A stretch of DNA of 64,000 nucleotides. It comes from Algoriphagus sp. PAP.12 (GTDB taxonomy: Bacteria; Bacteroidota; Bacteroidia; Cytophagales; Cyclobacteriaceae). Below the pieces are notes generated by a model that worked only from the letters and a program-made list of their open reading frames with translations, ran no database searches and was not told where the DNA came from. Position 1 is the first letter of the stretch. Each line of letters opens with the position of its first letter. The stretch lies in NCBI RefSeq assembly GCF_026652115.1, contig NZ_JAPPSQ010000003.1, forward strand, positions 62,001 to 126,000, in the 5' to 3' direction. Of the stretch, positions 27,819 to 37,100 are shown in pieces. Both the position numbers and the translations under genes were made by a program.

Positions 27819-28796
27819 TCACATGTAACCTTTTTTACTCGCTAAGTATCTTATGGTATTGAATGAAATTTTATTTCTAGAAGTTTTATAACAATTTCTT
27901 AGAAATATGTCACAATTTATAGGGTTAAATTTATCCTTATCTAATTCACTAAATGATCTAAATATTTTTAAACCTTCATCCACATCAAATGTATTAGCAA
28001 TTGCCATTGCCACTCTATACCAATCGTTATAATTATTGGTTATCGATGTATTCTTTCTTTTCAAGAATCTAAGTATAGAACCTATCTCTTGCCTATAAAG
28101 TAAATTATTTTTGCTTTTATCATTTTCAAATTTAAAATTCTGATTAGTTTGAGAAGCGAAGCCATCTTCATGTTTTGAAAGTGAATTATTGATATAATCT
28201 GCATGAAGATCCTCTTCAATCATAAAATTGTATAATTTTTTTTTAATAACTAAATTAGAATCATACGAGAGAAAACAAAGACGTGGAATGTCATTGCCGC
28301 TTGCATCAAGTTCAATATCATAGGTATCTGAAAAATAACTTCTCAAACATGAAAAAGAATATTTATGGATTTCCGGTAAATCAAATTTTGCAATATCAAA
28401 GTTATAGTTAATAGGAACCAATCCTTTAAACCCATGACCGGAAGGAGATTTCCAAAATGAAAAAACATATTCATCAGTATTTAGATAATCATAAACTTCA
28501 ACAATTGAATCCTTTTTTAAATTATCTATATCAATAACAATTAAACTATTATACTTATCAATATTTTCAATTTTTCTTCTTTGGGAGAATGATGCAGTAA
28601 AGGTTACAGCATTTAATTTCAATTTTTCAGCTTTGTATTTCTCTGGATCACTTTTCAATAATTTTCTTAAATTTAATGTGATCTGTTTATAATGATCAGA
28701 TTTAATACTTGAGAGAATTTCTTCAATCGTTCTATTAGTTAAATCTTTCGACCATATATTACGTTGTAAAGAAACAGTCTTTTTTAAAAAATCCAT
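27819..28796 (-). CDS. Stand-alone primase-like protein (VirE N-terminal/BT4734-like with PriCT-2 domain)
   Basis: A 325-residue protein combining an archaeo-eukaryotic primase-like core with a PriCT-2-type C-terminal domain (about 225-320). Motifs of the primase superfamily are visible: VIDID (D89, D91), SPSGHG (H121) and DIELD (D164). Such proteins normally occur in Bacteroidota mobile elements next to, or fused to, a D5/VirE-type helicase. Here no helicase, integrase or mobilisation gene is adjacent. The coding sequence is visibly more A+T-rich than its neighbours, suggesting acquisition by transfer. It may be a remnant of an integrated element or a stand-alone defence or replication factor. 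Confidence 0.75.
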   Translation of the reverse strand: MDFLKKTVSLQRNIWSKDLTNRTIEEILSSIKSDHYKQITLNLRKLLKSDPEKYKAEKLKLNAVTFTASFSQRRKIENIDKYNSLIVIDIDNLKKDSIVEVYDYLNTDEYVFSFWKSPSGHGFKGLVPINYNFDIAKFDLPEIHKYSFSCLRSYFSDTYDIELDASGNDIPRLCFLSYDSNLVIKKKLYNFMIEEDLHADYINNSLSKHEDGFASQTNQNFKFENDKSKNNLLYRQEIGSILRFLKRKNTSITNNYNDWYRVAMAIANTFDVDEGLKIFRSFSELDKDKFNPINCDIFLRNCYKTSRNKISFNTIRYLASKKGYM

Positions 28797-28978
28797 TTGT
28801 TATCGATTTTACTATTTTCATTTCCCAATGCAGTTTCCCACGTATACCCTGAAAATTATTTTAAGTTAATAAATCTTGTCCATTTTTCTAATTAAGATCC
28901 AAGTGGCATTTCTGAGGCTAGCTTTTTTGGAATGAAAGGTTCCCAATCAGGTATTCCAATTATAAATCTGATTGAAAT

Positions 28979-29003
28979 GTTACATAATTTATATTATGTT
29001 AAC
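28979..29003. promoter_or_regulatory. Palindromic operator-like site upstream of the DASS symporter
   Basis: GTTACATAAT-TTAT-ATTATGTTAAC forms an almost perfect inverted repeat; the core ACATAAT/ATTATGT is exact with a 4-base spacer. It lies about 80 bases before the symporter start, in the expected promoter zone, and could bind a dimeric regulator. No cognate regulator is adjacent. Confidence 0.45.
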
Positions 29004-29083
29004 TAGAATATTTCAGACATTCCCTTTTCCGAGATTATTTATAAATTCAGCAAATTTTAAAACCACCACTCTTAAAGCGCTGA

Positions 29084-30550
29084 ATGAAAATTAATCTTTC
29101 AACTCTTGGCCTATTTGCCGGGCCTCTAGCATTCCTAGCAATTCTTTTTTTGGTAGAGTCTCCAGATTTGAATCCTCAAGCTCAATCCATGTTGGCACTG
29201 GCTGTCTGGATGGCCATCTGGTGGATTACCGAAGCTTTGCCTATTGCTGCTACAGCATTTTTGCCATTAGTTTTGATGCCAACAATGGGAATTCTCAAGA
29301 TTGGAAGTGTTTCTGCCAACTATATGCATCCGACAGTAATGCTTTATATGGGAGGTTTTCTGATGGCTACAGGGATTGAAAAATGGAATTTGCATCGTAG
29401 AATCGCCCTATCGATCATTAATTTGATTGGAACCAATCTGAGAACTATAGTATTAGGTTTTATCTTTGCCACAGGATTTCTTTCCATGTGGATCTCCAAT
29501 TCAGCTACTTCTTTGATGATGTTACCGATAGGTTTGGCTGTTGTCAAGCAATTCCAAAGCCAATTTGGTGCTGAAAATGAAGCGCTTGGAGACAAACTGG
29601 GCAAAAATATTATGCTAGGAATTGCCTATAGTGCTTCTATTGGTGGTTTGGCAACTTTGATCGGAACTCCAACTAATACGATTTTAGCCGCGGTGGTTTC
29701 AGATTTATACGATTACCAGATTGGTTTTAATGAATGGATGCTATTTGGCTTTCCTTTGTCCGTGATTCTGATTTTTATCTGTTGGTATTACCTGGTGAAT
29801 TTCGCCAATCCTCTCCCCCGTCGATTCAACCTGGAAAATGCCAAATCCATCGTTTCTGATCGTTTAAAGGAATTGGGTAAAATGACCTACGAGGAAAAAA
29901 ACGTATTGATTGTCTTCTCATTGGTTTGTTTGGCCTGGATCACCAGAAGCTTTTTTCTTTCGATCTATATACCTGGAATTGATGACACGATCATCGTATT
30001 GACGGGTGTTGTGATCCTCTTTATGCTTCCTGATTCTAAAAAGAAAGGTCGAATATTGGACTGGAAAACTGCTGAAAAGATTCCTTGGGGAGTTTTGATC
30101 CTTTTTGGTGGCGGTTTGGCCTTGGCAGAAGGATTTAAGGAAACCGGCTTAGCCGAGTGGATCGGTCAGCGCTTTACTTTAATAGAAGGTGTTGGATTCT
30201 TCATTTTGCTTTTAGTCATCATTGCCTCGGTAAATTTCTTAACTGAAGTCACTTCCAATGTGGCAACGGCTTCCATGTTATTGCCTATTTTGGCTTCTGT
30301 GGCTATCAAACTGGATTTGCATCCCTTTGGATTGATGGTTGGAGCAACATTGGCAGCAAGTTGTGCCTTTATGCTACCCGTTGCCACCCCTCCCAATGCG
30401 ATTGTCTTTGGTTCGGGATTCCTGCAGATGAAAGACATGGTACGTGCCGGCTTTTGGCTCAATATCCTGTCCATTATCCTGGTAACCCTGATGGTTTACT
30501 TCCTATTACCTGTTTTATGGGGAATCGATTTGGAGATGTATCCTTTTTAG
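29084..30550 (+). CDS. DASS family sodium-coupled anion symporter (SLC13-like)
   Basis: Inner-membrane transporter of 488 residues with about eleven to twelve hydrophobic segments. The two inverted repeats each carry the family's Ser-Asn-Ser/Thr-type tip motif: ISNSATSLMMLPI (about residue 145) and TSNVATASMLLPI (about residue 388), which bind sodium and the carboxylate or sulfate substrate. ATPPNAIVFGSG near the C-terminus is also characteristic. Likely substrates are C4-dicarboxylates; sulfate or phosphate cannot be excluded. It is a single gene between A+T-rich flanks, with REP-like palindromes directly after its stop. Confidence 0.88.
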   Translation: MKINLSTLGLFAGPLAFLAILFLVESPDLNPQAQSMLALAVWMAIWWITEALPIAATAFLPLVLMPTMGILKIGSVSANYMHPTVMLYMGGFLMATGIEKWNLHRRIALSIINLIGTNLRTIVLGFIFATGFLSMWISNSATSLMMLPIGLAVVKQFQSQFGAENEALGDKLGKNIMLGIAYSASIGGLATLIGTPTNTILAAVVSDLYDYQIGFNEWMLFGFPLSVILIFICWYYLVNFANPLPRRFNLENAKSIVSDRLKELGKMTYEEKNVLIVFSLVCLAWITRSFFLSIYIPGIDDTIIVLTGVVILFMLPDSKKKGRILDWKTAEKIPWGVLILFGGGLALAEGFKETGLAEWIGQRFTLIEGVGFFILLLVIIASVNFLTEVTSNVATASMLLPILASVAIKLDLHPFGLMVGATLAASCAFMLPVATPPNAIVFGSGFLQMKDMVRAGFWLNILSIILVTLMVYFLLPVLWGIDLEMYPF

Positions 30551-30580
30551 GTTTTAGGGGTTTTAAATCTTACTTTGGTT

Positions 30581-30624
30581 CAAGTCTCCTGACTTGGACC
30601 TATCATTATTCAGTCTCCTGACTG
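30581..30624. repeat. Pair of REP-like palindromes
   Basis: CAAGTC-TCCT-GACTTG (30581-30596) and CAGTC-TCCT-GACTG (30611-30624) lie 14 bases apart, the same pairing and core as at 16905-16950 but in opposite orientation. They follow the symporter stop by about 30 bases. Confidence 0.65.
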
Positions 30625-30698
30625 CTTTTCTTTGCAAAAAGTCCAAAAACTAAATCAATTTTCAGCAATATCAGCAGTTAAAAACTGTAATGTATTCC

Positions 30699-30722
30699 AG
30701 CACAAGTCAGGAGACTTGCGCT
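30699..30722. repeat. REP-like palindrome
   Basis: AGCACAAGTC-AGGA-GACTTGCGCT has ten-base arms with one G-T type mismatch, and shares its AGCGCAAGTC arm with the terminator-like element at 16812. It is preceded by TGTAATGTATTCC, reminiscent of the second repeat unit at 16963. Confidence 0.65.
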
Positions 30723-30819
30723 ACCTGGGGAAATTGCGGTCCTTTGGGCTTAAGTCAAAACCATTTACTACTTTCAAATTTATCCATGGACCAAAGTCTA
30801 ATAACTATGGACTATAAAT

Positions 30820-30854
30820 TTCCATCCCACCTATCCCCTATTTCATCCCACCTA
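30820..30854 (+). promoter_or_regulatory. Candidate LytTR response-regulator operator (twin direct repeat)
   Basis: The 14-base sequence TT[CT]CATCCCACCTA occurs at 30820-30833 and again at 30841-30854, 13 of 14 bases identical and offset by exactly 21 bases, or two helical turns. LytTR regulators are known to bind paired direct repeats with this periodicity. The site lies just upstream of a possible promoter and of the operon encoding a LytTR regulator, suggesting autoregulation. Confidence 0.6.
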
Positions 30855-30890
30855 ATTGAGTAAGGAGTCGGTATGCTGTATTCTTGTTTC

Positions 30891-31007
30891 ATGAAAACAA
30901 AAAGCAGCGAAACACCTAACCATCTAAAGGATTCCAACCGTGGATACTTATTTTTGATGCTTCTGGCGCTGTTGTATCAATTATTCACGCTAGTTTCTTT
31001 CAGCTAA
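30891..31007 (+). CDS. Predicted 38-residue single-helix membrane peptide
   Basis: A short open frame starts at ATG 30891 and stops at TAA 31005-31007, 4 bases before the sensor kinase start. The peptide has a charged N-terminal half (MKTKSSETPNHLKDSNRGY) and one hydrophobic helix (LFLMLLALLYQLFTLVSF). The spacing and the plausible membrane topology suggest a real gene co-translated with the kinase, but no homologue is known to me. It could be a leader or a small membrane partner of the sensor. Confidence 0.5.
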   Translation: MKTKSSETPNHLKDSNRGYLFLMLLALLYQLFTLVSFS

Positions 31008-31011
31008 TCTC

Positions 31012-32430
31012 ATGAAAAACAAAAGTTTAGACTTTCGACAGATTGAATGGTGGGTGATCACCCTTGCCTTCCTTTGCATCTTTTTATTCAATTTATTTGG
31101 TTATAGACCCGGGTTATATGAAAACTCCAATATTGTAATTTTCAAATTTATTTCCCGATTGGTAGTACCCGTAGCTTTATTTGTTGCTTTCCACTTGATT
31201 CACATGGTATTGATTCCAAAATATGAAAGCAACCAAAAACCTCTTCCAATCATTCTTTATACCATATTAATTGGACTTGTCAGCCTATTTATTTCCATCC
31301 TTTTCGGATACAATTCCGGTCTAATTAATTCCCCTTTTCCGACATTTTATGTAGGGGCCATTGTACTTTATGGTTCCTATTTAATAACTGCTTATATCCT
31401 AGAACAAGCTCTTACTCCTCCCAAAATCAGGGATTTCCAAGTCTATAATATCACCCGTCTATTTACAATTTACTTGTTTACCATCCTGTTTTTGTTTCAA
31501 ATGATTCCAATAACCAATCCAGGTCCTTTGGTGATATTGGGAATGGTAGTCCCGGGAATTCTGATTTTGGGCATTTATCAGTACTATTTGGTTTACAAAA
31601 ACAAATTGGAAGGTAAAATCAAAAAGTCCCGCTGGTTTAACTGGGGACTGGTGACCATCATTCTTTTTGTCTTTTTTGTTTTTTCAGCTGAAGACAACAA
31701 TGAGTTGATTTTTCTAGCCGGAATCGGTGTAGTTGCATTCCTACTGCTGATTGTGTATCCATTGATGTATATGATCTTCAAAAAATACGATTCATTTGTG
31801 GGTCAAATATCGACCTTGACCACCCAAGTCAATCAGGGAAATGCCAGCATGGACTTTTTGCGTTCTCAGATCAATCCGCATTTCTTGTTCAATGCCTTAA
31901 ACACTCTTTATGCGAGTTCTTTGATGGAAAATGCAGAAAAGACATCTGATGGAATTCAGAAGCTTGGAGATATGATGCGCTTTATGTTGCATGAAAATCA
32001 AATGCCTCAAATCCCGGTTAGCCGTGAAATCACTTATCTAAAAAACTACCTGGACCTGCAGATGCTTCGTTTTGGAGCTCAGAAAAATCTGGACGTAGAT
32101 ATTCAGATCAATGAAAACCAATGTTCAGGGAACATAGCTCCCATGCTGATTATTCCTTTTGTAGAAAATGCCTTCAAACATGGAATCAGTTCCAAGGAGA
32201 AATCCTGGATCAAAATCAATTTGAGATGCATTGCCGGATCTCTTCATTTGGATGTAGTGAATAGCGTTCACCCAGAAAAATCTAAATCTGAACAGGACCG
32301 TGAAGAATCAGGAATAGGCTTAGAAAATGTCAAAAAACGACTAGAATTGACCTATCCTGATAAACACGAACTCAGTATTGTTTCCAATGACTCTGATTTC
32401 TTTGTACATTTTTCCATCCAACTACATTAA
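31012..32430 (+). CDS. LytS/YesM-type membrane sensor histidine kinase
   Basis: A 472-residue membrane kinase that phosphorylates itself and then its regulator. The first 250 residues contain about eight hydrophobic helices with no recognisable extracellular sensor domain. A short coiled linker leads to the His_kinase domain, with RSQINPHFLFNALNTL placing the phospho-acceptor at H290. The C-terminal ATPase domain has a truncated N-box (PFVENAFKHG) and GIGLENVKKRL. It is followed after 3 bases by the LytTR regulator gene, its evident partner. The signal sensed is unknown. Confidence 0.9.
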   Translation: MKNKSLDFRQIEWWVITLAFLCIFLFNLFGYRPGLYENSNIVIFKFISRLVVPVALFVAFHLIHMVLIPKYESNQKPLPIILYTILIGLVSLFISILFGYNSGLINSPFPTFYVGAIVLYGSYLITAYILEQALTPPKIRDFQVYNITRLFTIYLFTILFLFQMIPITNPGPLVILGMVVPGILILGIYQYYLVYKNKLEGKIKKSRWFNWGLVTIILFVFFVFSAEDNNELIFLAGIGVVAFLLLIVYPLMYMIFKKYDSFVGQISTLTTQVNQGNASMDFLRSQINPHFLFNALNTLYASSLMENAEKTSDGIQKLGDMMRFMLHENQMPQIPVSREITYLKNYLDLQMLRFGAQKNLDVDIQINENQCSGNIAPMLIIPFVENAFKHGISSKEKSWIKINLRCIAGSLHLDVVNSVHPEKSKSEQDREESGIGLENVKKRLELTYPDKHELSIVSNDSDFFVHFSIQLH

Positions 32431-32433
32431 TTT

Positions 32434-33111
32434 ATGCTGACGGCAATAGCCATCGACGACGAGTCCTTTGCTTTGGAGGTGATCAAATCGCACGCCTCCA
32501 AAGTTCCTTTTATAGAAGTAAAAGAATACTTTACCAATGCAGTTGAGGGATTGGAATATCTGAAAGCCAGTCCCGTTCAATTAGTTTTTCTGGATATCAA
32601 TATGCCTGATATCTCGGGTATTGATTTGGCAGAATTACTTCCTGCGGAAACCCAGGTAATTTTCACCACAGCTTATTCTGATTTTGCGGTGAAAGGATTT
32701 GAACTGGATGCCTTGGATTACTTGCTAAAGCCTTTTTCCTTTTCCAGATTTCTCAAGTCTTGTCAAAAAGCACAGGAATGGCTTTCTCTTCAACCCGGCA
32801 ATGAGCCTTCTCATATTTTTGTGAAAACCAATGAGGGAAGCGTTCGGGTAGATTTTCAGGATCTCTTGTATTGTGAGTCCCAAGCAAATTATGTGAATTT
32901 CCAGTTGGCAGATCAAAAAGTAATCAGCAGAATGACTTTGGCCCAGGTGGAACAGGAGCTGCCCTCCTATTTTATCCGGACTCATCGATCCTTTTTGGCA
33001 AATGCCCAATTGGTCAATCGCATTGAAAGACATCAATTGCATCTGAAAGGTCATACTGTTCCGGTGAGCTCGACCTATTTGGACGGGATTCAGGAAAAAT
33101 TCAAAGCCTAA
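32434..33111 (+). CDS. LytTR family response regulator
   Basis: A 225-residue DNA-binding regulator. The receiver domain (about 1-115) has the acidic pair D8/D9, the phospho-acceptor D54 in FLDINMPD, a conserved Thr in FTTAYSD and the conserved Lys in YLLKPF. The C-terminal LytTR domain (about 125-222) has YCESQANYVNF and RTHRSFLANAQLV. It pairs with the kinase immediately upstream. A paired direct repeat at 30820-30854 is a good candidate for its own binding site. It is convergent with the AraC-type gene, 14 bases away. Confidence 0.92.
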   Translation: MLTAIAIDDESFALEVIKSHASKVPFIEVKEYFTNAVEGLEYLKASPVQLVFLDINMPDISGIDLAELLPAETQVIFTTAYSDFAVKGFELDALDYLLKPFSFSRFLKSCQKAQEWLSLQPGNEPSHIFVKTNEGSVRVDFQDLLYCESQANYVNFQLADQKVISRMTLAQVEQELPSYFIRTHRSFLANAQLVNRIERHQLHLKGHTVPVSSTYLDGIQEKFKA

Positions 33112-33125
33112 CTCCTTATATAGGT

Positions 33126-33995
33126 TTAGTAGCGGGTGGTAAATTCCTTTCTATATTCTATAGGAGTCTTACCGCTTCGCTCTTTAAATTGCTTATTAAA
33201 GTTAGAAAGAGTGAAAAATCCGCATTCGTAGCAGATTTGACTGATATTCATGGATTCGTCCTGCAGCAATTTATAAGCGTGATTGATCCTGATTTGGCTT
33301 AGAAAATCTGAAAAGGACTGATTGGCTCTACTTTTAAAATAGCGGCTAAAAGCACTTTCTGAGAGATTACAGATATCAGCGACTTCTTTTAAGGAGATTT
33401 TATCCCTGAAATTGTGCATTACAAAATCGAAAACCATCCCCATCCGATCTTTTTCTGATTCCTTATGGGTGTTGATATAGGTAGCCTCTGTGATCAGTTT
33501 ACAATCTTCTGAAACGGCTATTTTTTGCAAAATCTTCAATAAGTGGATGATACTTTCAATCCCCTCAATTTCCAAAAGCTCCTTCATCAGGCTAGTAACC
33601 TCCAAATTGGTTTTGCCGGTAATCTGAATTCCTCGGGAAGACCTATGAAGCAATGAGGAGATAAAACTGAACTCTTCAAGCTTAAATACCGAGTTGTTTA
33701 AAAACGTATCAGGAAAATAAATGACGATCCCATGGGTTTCCAAGCCTGAATTGGAATCAAAATATTCAAGGTCATTTCTCCAGAGATGAGGCAAGTTGGG
33801 ACCGGTCATGACCATGTCTCCTTCCTCGAAAGACTGCATATTGTCGCCGATGAATCGGGTACCCTTCCCTTTCAAAGCCACAAAGAGCTGAAACTCAGAA
33901 TGAAAATGCCACTTATTATCAAAGTATGGAGCAATTAACTCCCTGATTATAAACGCTTTATTTGCTGGAATTCTTGACTTTTGAACAGGTTTCAT
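33126..33995 (-). CDS. AraC family transcriptional regulator with N-terminal cupin domain
   Basis: A 289-residue regulator. A cupin-type sensor domain (about 10-120; HFHSEFQL with a metal- or ligand-binding His pair, and GDMVMTGPNLPHLW) is joined to two helix-turn-helix motifs (about 190-285) ending in the AraC signature FNKQFKERSGKTPIEYRK. It is divergently transcribed from the 34132-39639 operon with a 136-base shared promoter region, so it probably controls that operon in response to a sugar or sugar acid. Ligand identity is not visible. Confidence 0.9.
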   Translation of the reverse strand: MKPVQKSRIPANKAFIIRELIAPYFDNKWHFHSEFQLFVALKGKGTRFIGDNMQSFEEGDMVMTGPNLPHLWRNDLEYFDSNSGLETHGIVIYFPDTFLNNSVFKLEEFSFISSLLHRSSRGIQITGKTNLEVTSLMKELLEIEGIESIIHLLKILQKIAVSEDCKLITEATYINTHKESEKDRMGMVFDFVMHNFRDKISLKEVADICNLSESAFSRYFKSRANQSFSDFLSQIRINHAYKLLQDESMNISQICYECGFFTLSNFNKQFKERSGKTPIEYRKEFTTRY

Positions 33996-34131
33996 TCCTG
34001 ATTATTGATAAGATTTGCTTACAATGTAAAAATAAATATCAAAAAACAGTCAGAATTTAAAAGTATACAGTTGGATTTCCTCTTCTAAAATTAGGAATAT
34101 AGTAGCCTAAAAAAATTCATAAACCCAAAGG

Positions 34132-37100
34132 ATGAGTAATTACAACAAATCGGGTTTTAGAGGTTTCATTGTCTTAGCCTTCTTGACCCTGCTATTCGCC
34201 TGCAAAAAAGAGCAGAGCTTCCTTTCCATGACCGAGCCACGTAGAGTGGAGATTTTGGTTTTAGGACACGAGAGTGAACATCACAATTCTGAGAAATTGA
34301 TGATGTATTTAGAAACTCCTCTTTTTCAAAAAGGGATCAACCTAACTTACACAACCGATCCCAATGACCTCAATCCAGGTACCCTTGCCAACTATGACGG
34401 ATTGATGATTTATGCCAACCACGACCAAATTTCCCCAGATCAAGAATCTGCTCTGAAGGACTATGTTCAAGGTGGTAAAGCTTTAATTCCTGTTCACAGC
34501 GCCTCTTTTTGCTTCCAAAATTCTGATTGGTACATATCAGCCGTCGGAGGGCAATTTAGCACACATGGTGTGGGAGATTTTACTGTGGATATAATAGATG
34601 CTGAGCATCCTATCATGGATGGAATTGAGGAATTTGAAACTTGGGATGAGACTTATGTCCATTCCAAAGTAAATCCTGACATGCATGTATTAATGGAGCG
34701 AGTGGAAGGTGACCATCGTGAGCCTTACACTTGGACCCGTGATGAAGGAAAAGGACGTGTATTTTATACTGCCTATGGGCACAATGAAAAAACATGGGAA
34801 AAAGAAGAATTCCAGCAGCTTGTAGCAAATGGTATTCTATGGGCTGTAGGTGATAAAGTCAATGAGCTATTGACTGCTTACAATATCCCTACTCCTACTT
34901 TCGAAGATGCGGAGATTCCTAACTACGAAAAAAGAGATCCAGCTCCACGATTCCAGCATCCACTTTCTCCAGAAGAGAGCATGAAATTGGTTCAGGTGCC
35001 TGTTGGCTTTGAATTGGAGCTTTTTGCTTCTGAACCAATGATCATCAACCCAATTGCGATGACTTGGGATGAAAGAGGTAGATTGTTTGTGATCGAGACC
35101 ACTGATTATCCAAATGAAATCAGAAAAGAAGGAGGCGATGACAAAATCAAAATTTTGGAAGATACCGACGGGGATGGCAAAGCTGATAAAGTGACCATTT
35201 TCGCAGAAGGATTGAATATCCCTACTTCTATTATGGCAGTTAACGGGGGTGTTTTGATCTCTATGGCTCCGGATTTTGTATTCTTGAAAGATACTGATGG
35301 AGATGACAAAGCAGATGTAAAAGAAGTAGTAATGACTGGCTGGGGTAAATCAGATACTCATGCAGGTCCATCTAACTTGAAATACGGATTTGATAATAAA
35401 GTTTGGGGAGTTTTAGGTTACTCTGGCTTCAATGGTGAAGTAAGCGGCCAAAGACATTCTTTTGGACAAGGTGTTTATAGATTTGAGCCATCTGGCGAAA
35501 ACTTGGAATACCTAGGAAATACCTCCAACAACACATGGGGATTGGGTTTCACCGAAGATTTCGAAACTTTTATCTCTACTGCCAACGGACAACACTCAGT
35601 GTATTACTCCATGGCCAATAAGTATATCAAGAGACCTATTTACCAAGGATCTGCTAATACAGTTCATGGTATCGATACCCACTATGATATGCCTCATTTG
35701 ACTCCATTCTTGAGACAGGTTGACTGGCATGGATCTTATACTGCTGCTGCTGGACACAATTTCTACACTGCTAGAAGTTTCCCTGAATCTTATTGGAACA
35801 AAATTGCTTTCGTAGCTGAGCCAACTGGACGTGTGCTTCACAATGCCCAAATCAATGCAAATGGCTCTGGATATACCGAAAAGAACAAATTCAATATTCT
35901 AGCGAGTTCAGACGAGTGGTTCTCTCCTGTTCACGCAGAAGTAGGTCCTGATGGAGCACTTTGGGTAGCTGATTGGTATAACTTTATTATCCAGCACAAC
36001 CCAACTCCTAGAGGCTGGGAAAATGGAGAAGGTAATGCCTATATCAACCCGATGCGTGACCGTCAACATGGTAGAATCTATCGCGTAGTTTATAAAGGTG
36101 GTACACCATCCAAAACTTTCGACCTGAAAGATGCTTCCAACTCAGAGCTTATTGAGGCACTGAAGAGCGAAAATATGTTCTGGAGATTGACTGCTCAGCG
36201 TTTGATCGTAGAAAACAAAAACACTGAAGTCCTTTCTGATTTGTATAAAATCATTTCTGATCAGTCCACTGACGAAATCGGAATCAATGGTCCTGCAATC
36301 AATGCTCTTTGGGCTTTGCATGGTCTAGGCCAATTGGATGGAAGTAATAGAGAAGCAGATATGATTGTGGAGAAAGCTTTGAAGCATCCATCAGCTGGAG
36401 TTAGAAAGAATGCGTTGAGAGTCCTTCCTCCTACTCAAGAAACTTTGAAAGCTATTTTGGGTTCGGGAATCCTAGAGGATAAAGATCTTCATACTAGAAA
36501 ATATGCATTCTTGACACTTTCAGAAATGCCTTTCTCCGAAGAAGCCTCCAAGCAATTGGTAAAAGCTGCTGCAAATGCTGAAAACGCCGACGATTCTTAT
36601 TTGCCACAAGCCATTTTCTCAGCTGTTTTAGCTCATCCAACAGAGTTTGTTGACTTGGATCCTGCATTTGACAAAGAGGAAGAATTGACTTTGACTGAGA
36701 AAATTGCAAGAGGTTTGGTTAGTGAGCAATATCCTTTGGATCAGCGTAACTCCATCCTTTTCCCTCCAGATGCGAGAGGAAAAGAAATCTCTATCCGAAT
36801 GATGATTTCCAAGGCGAATGATCCTTTGGAAGGAGTTTTGGTAGCTCAAGGAAATAATACGAATGGCTATAGCTTATACGTCATGGATGACAGATTGTAT
36901 TTCGCAGTAGCTCAGAATGAAAAGCAAACCATCATCAGCTCTCCAAAAGGACTTCCTGAAGAATTGTTTACTATCGATGCAACTTTGGTAGAAGATGGAT
37001 CTATGACGCTTAAAATAGATGGAGCTGAAGTAGCAAAAGGAAAAACTGCCGGATTGTTTACAGAAGAATTGACACCTAGCCGAGTAAGAGCTGGTACCAA

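Larger units (their letters stand above)
30551..30890. other. Intergenic region with palindromes and a twin direct repeat
   Basis: No gene of normal size is seen. The region holds palindromes at 30581-30597, 30611-30624 and 30699-30722, and the candidate LytTR operator at 30820-30854. A TTG (30856-30858) and TATTCTTG (30879-30886) could form a promoter with a 20-base spacer. Confidence 0.6.

Noticed and set aside
27649..29083. Larger mobile element around the primase-like gene
   Set aside because: I found no integrase, terminal repeats, tRNA attachment site or other mobile genes in the flanks.
30632..30817. Short + strand open frame after the symporter gene
   Set aside because: It spans a REP-like palindrome and ends near the LytTR-type repeats; composition looks like non-coding sequence.
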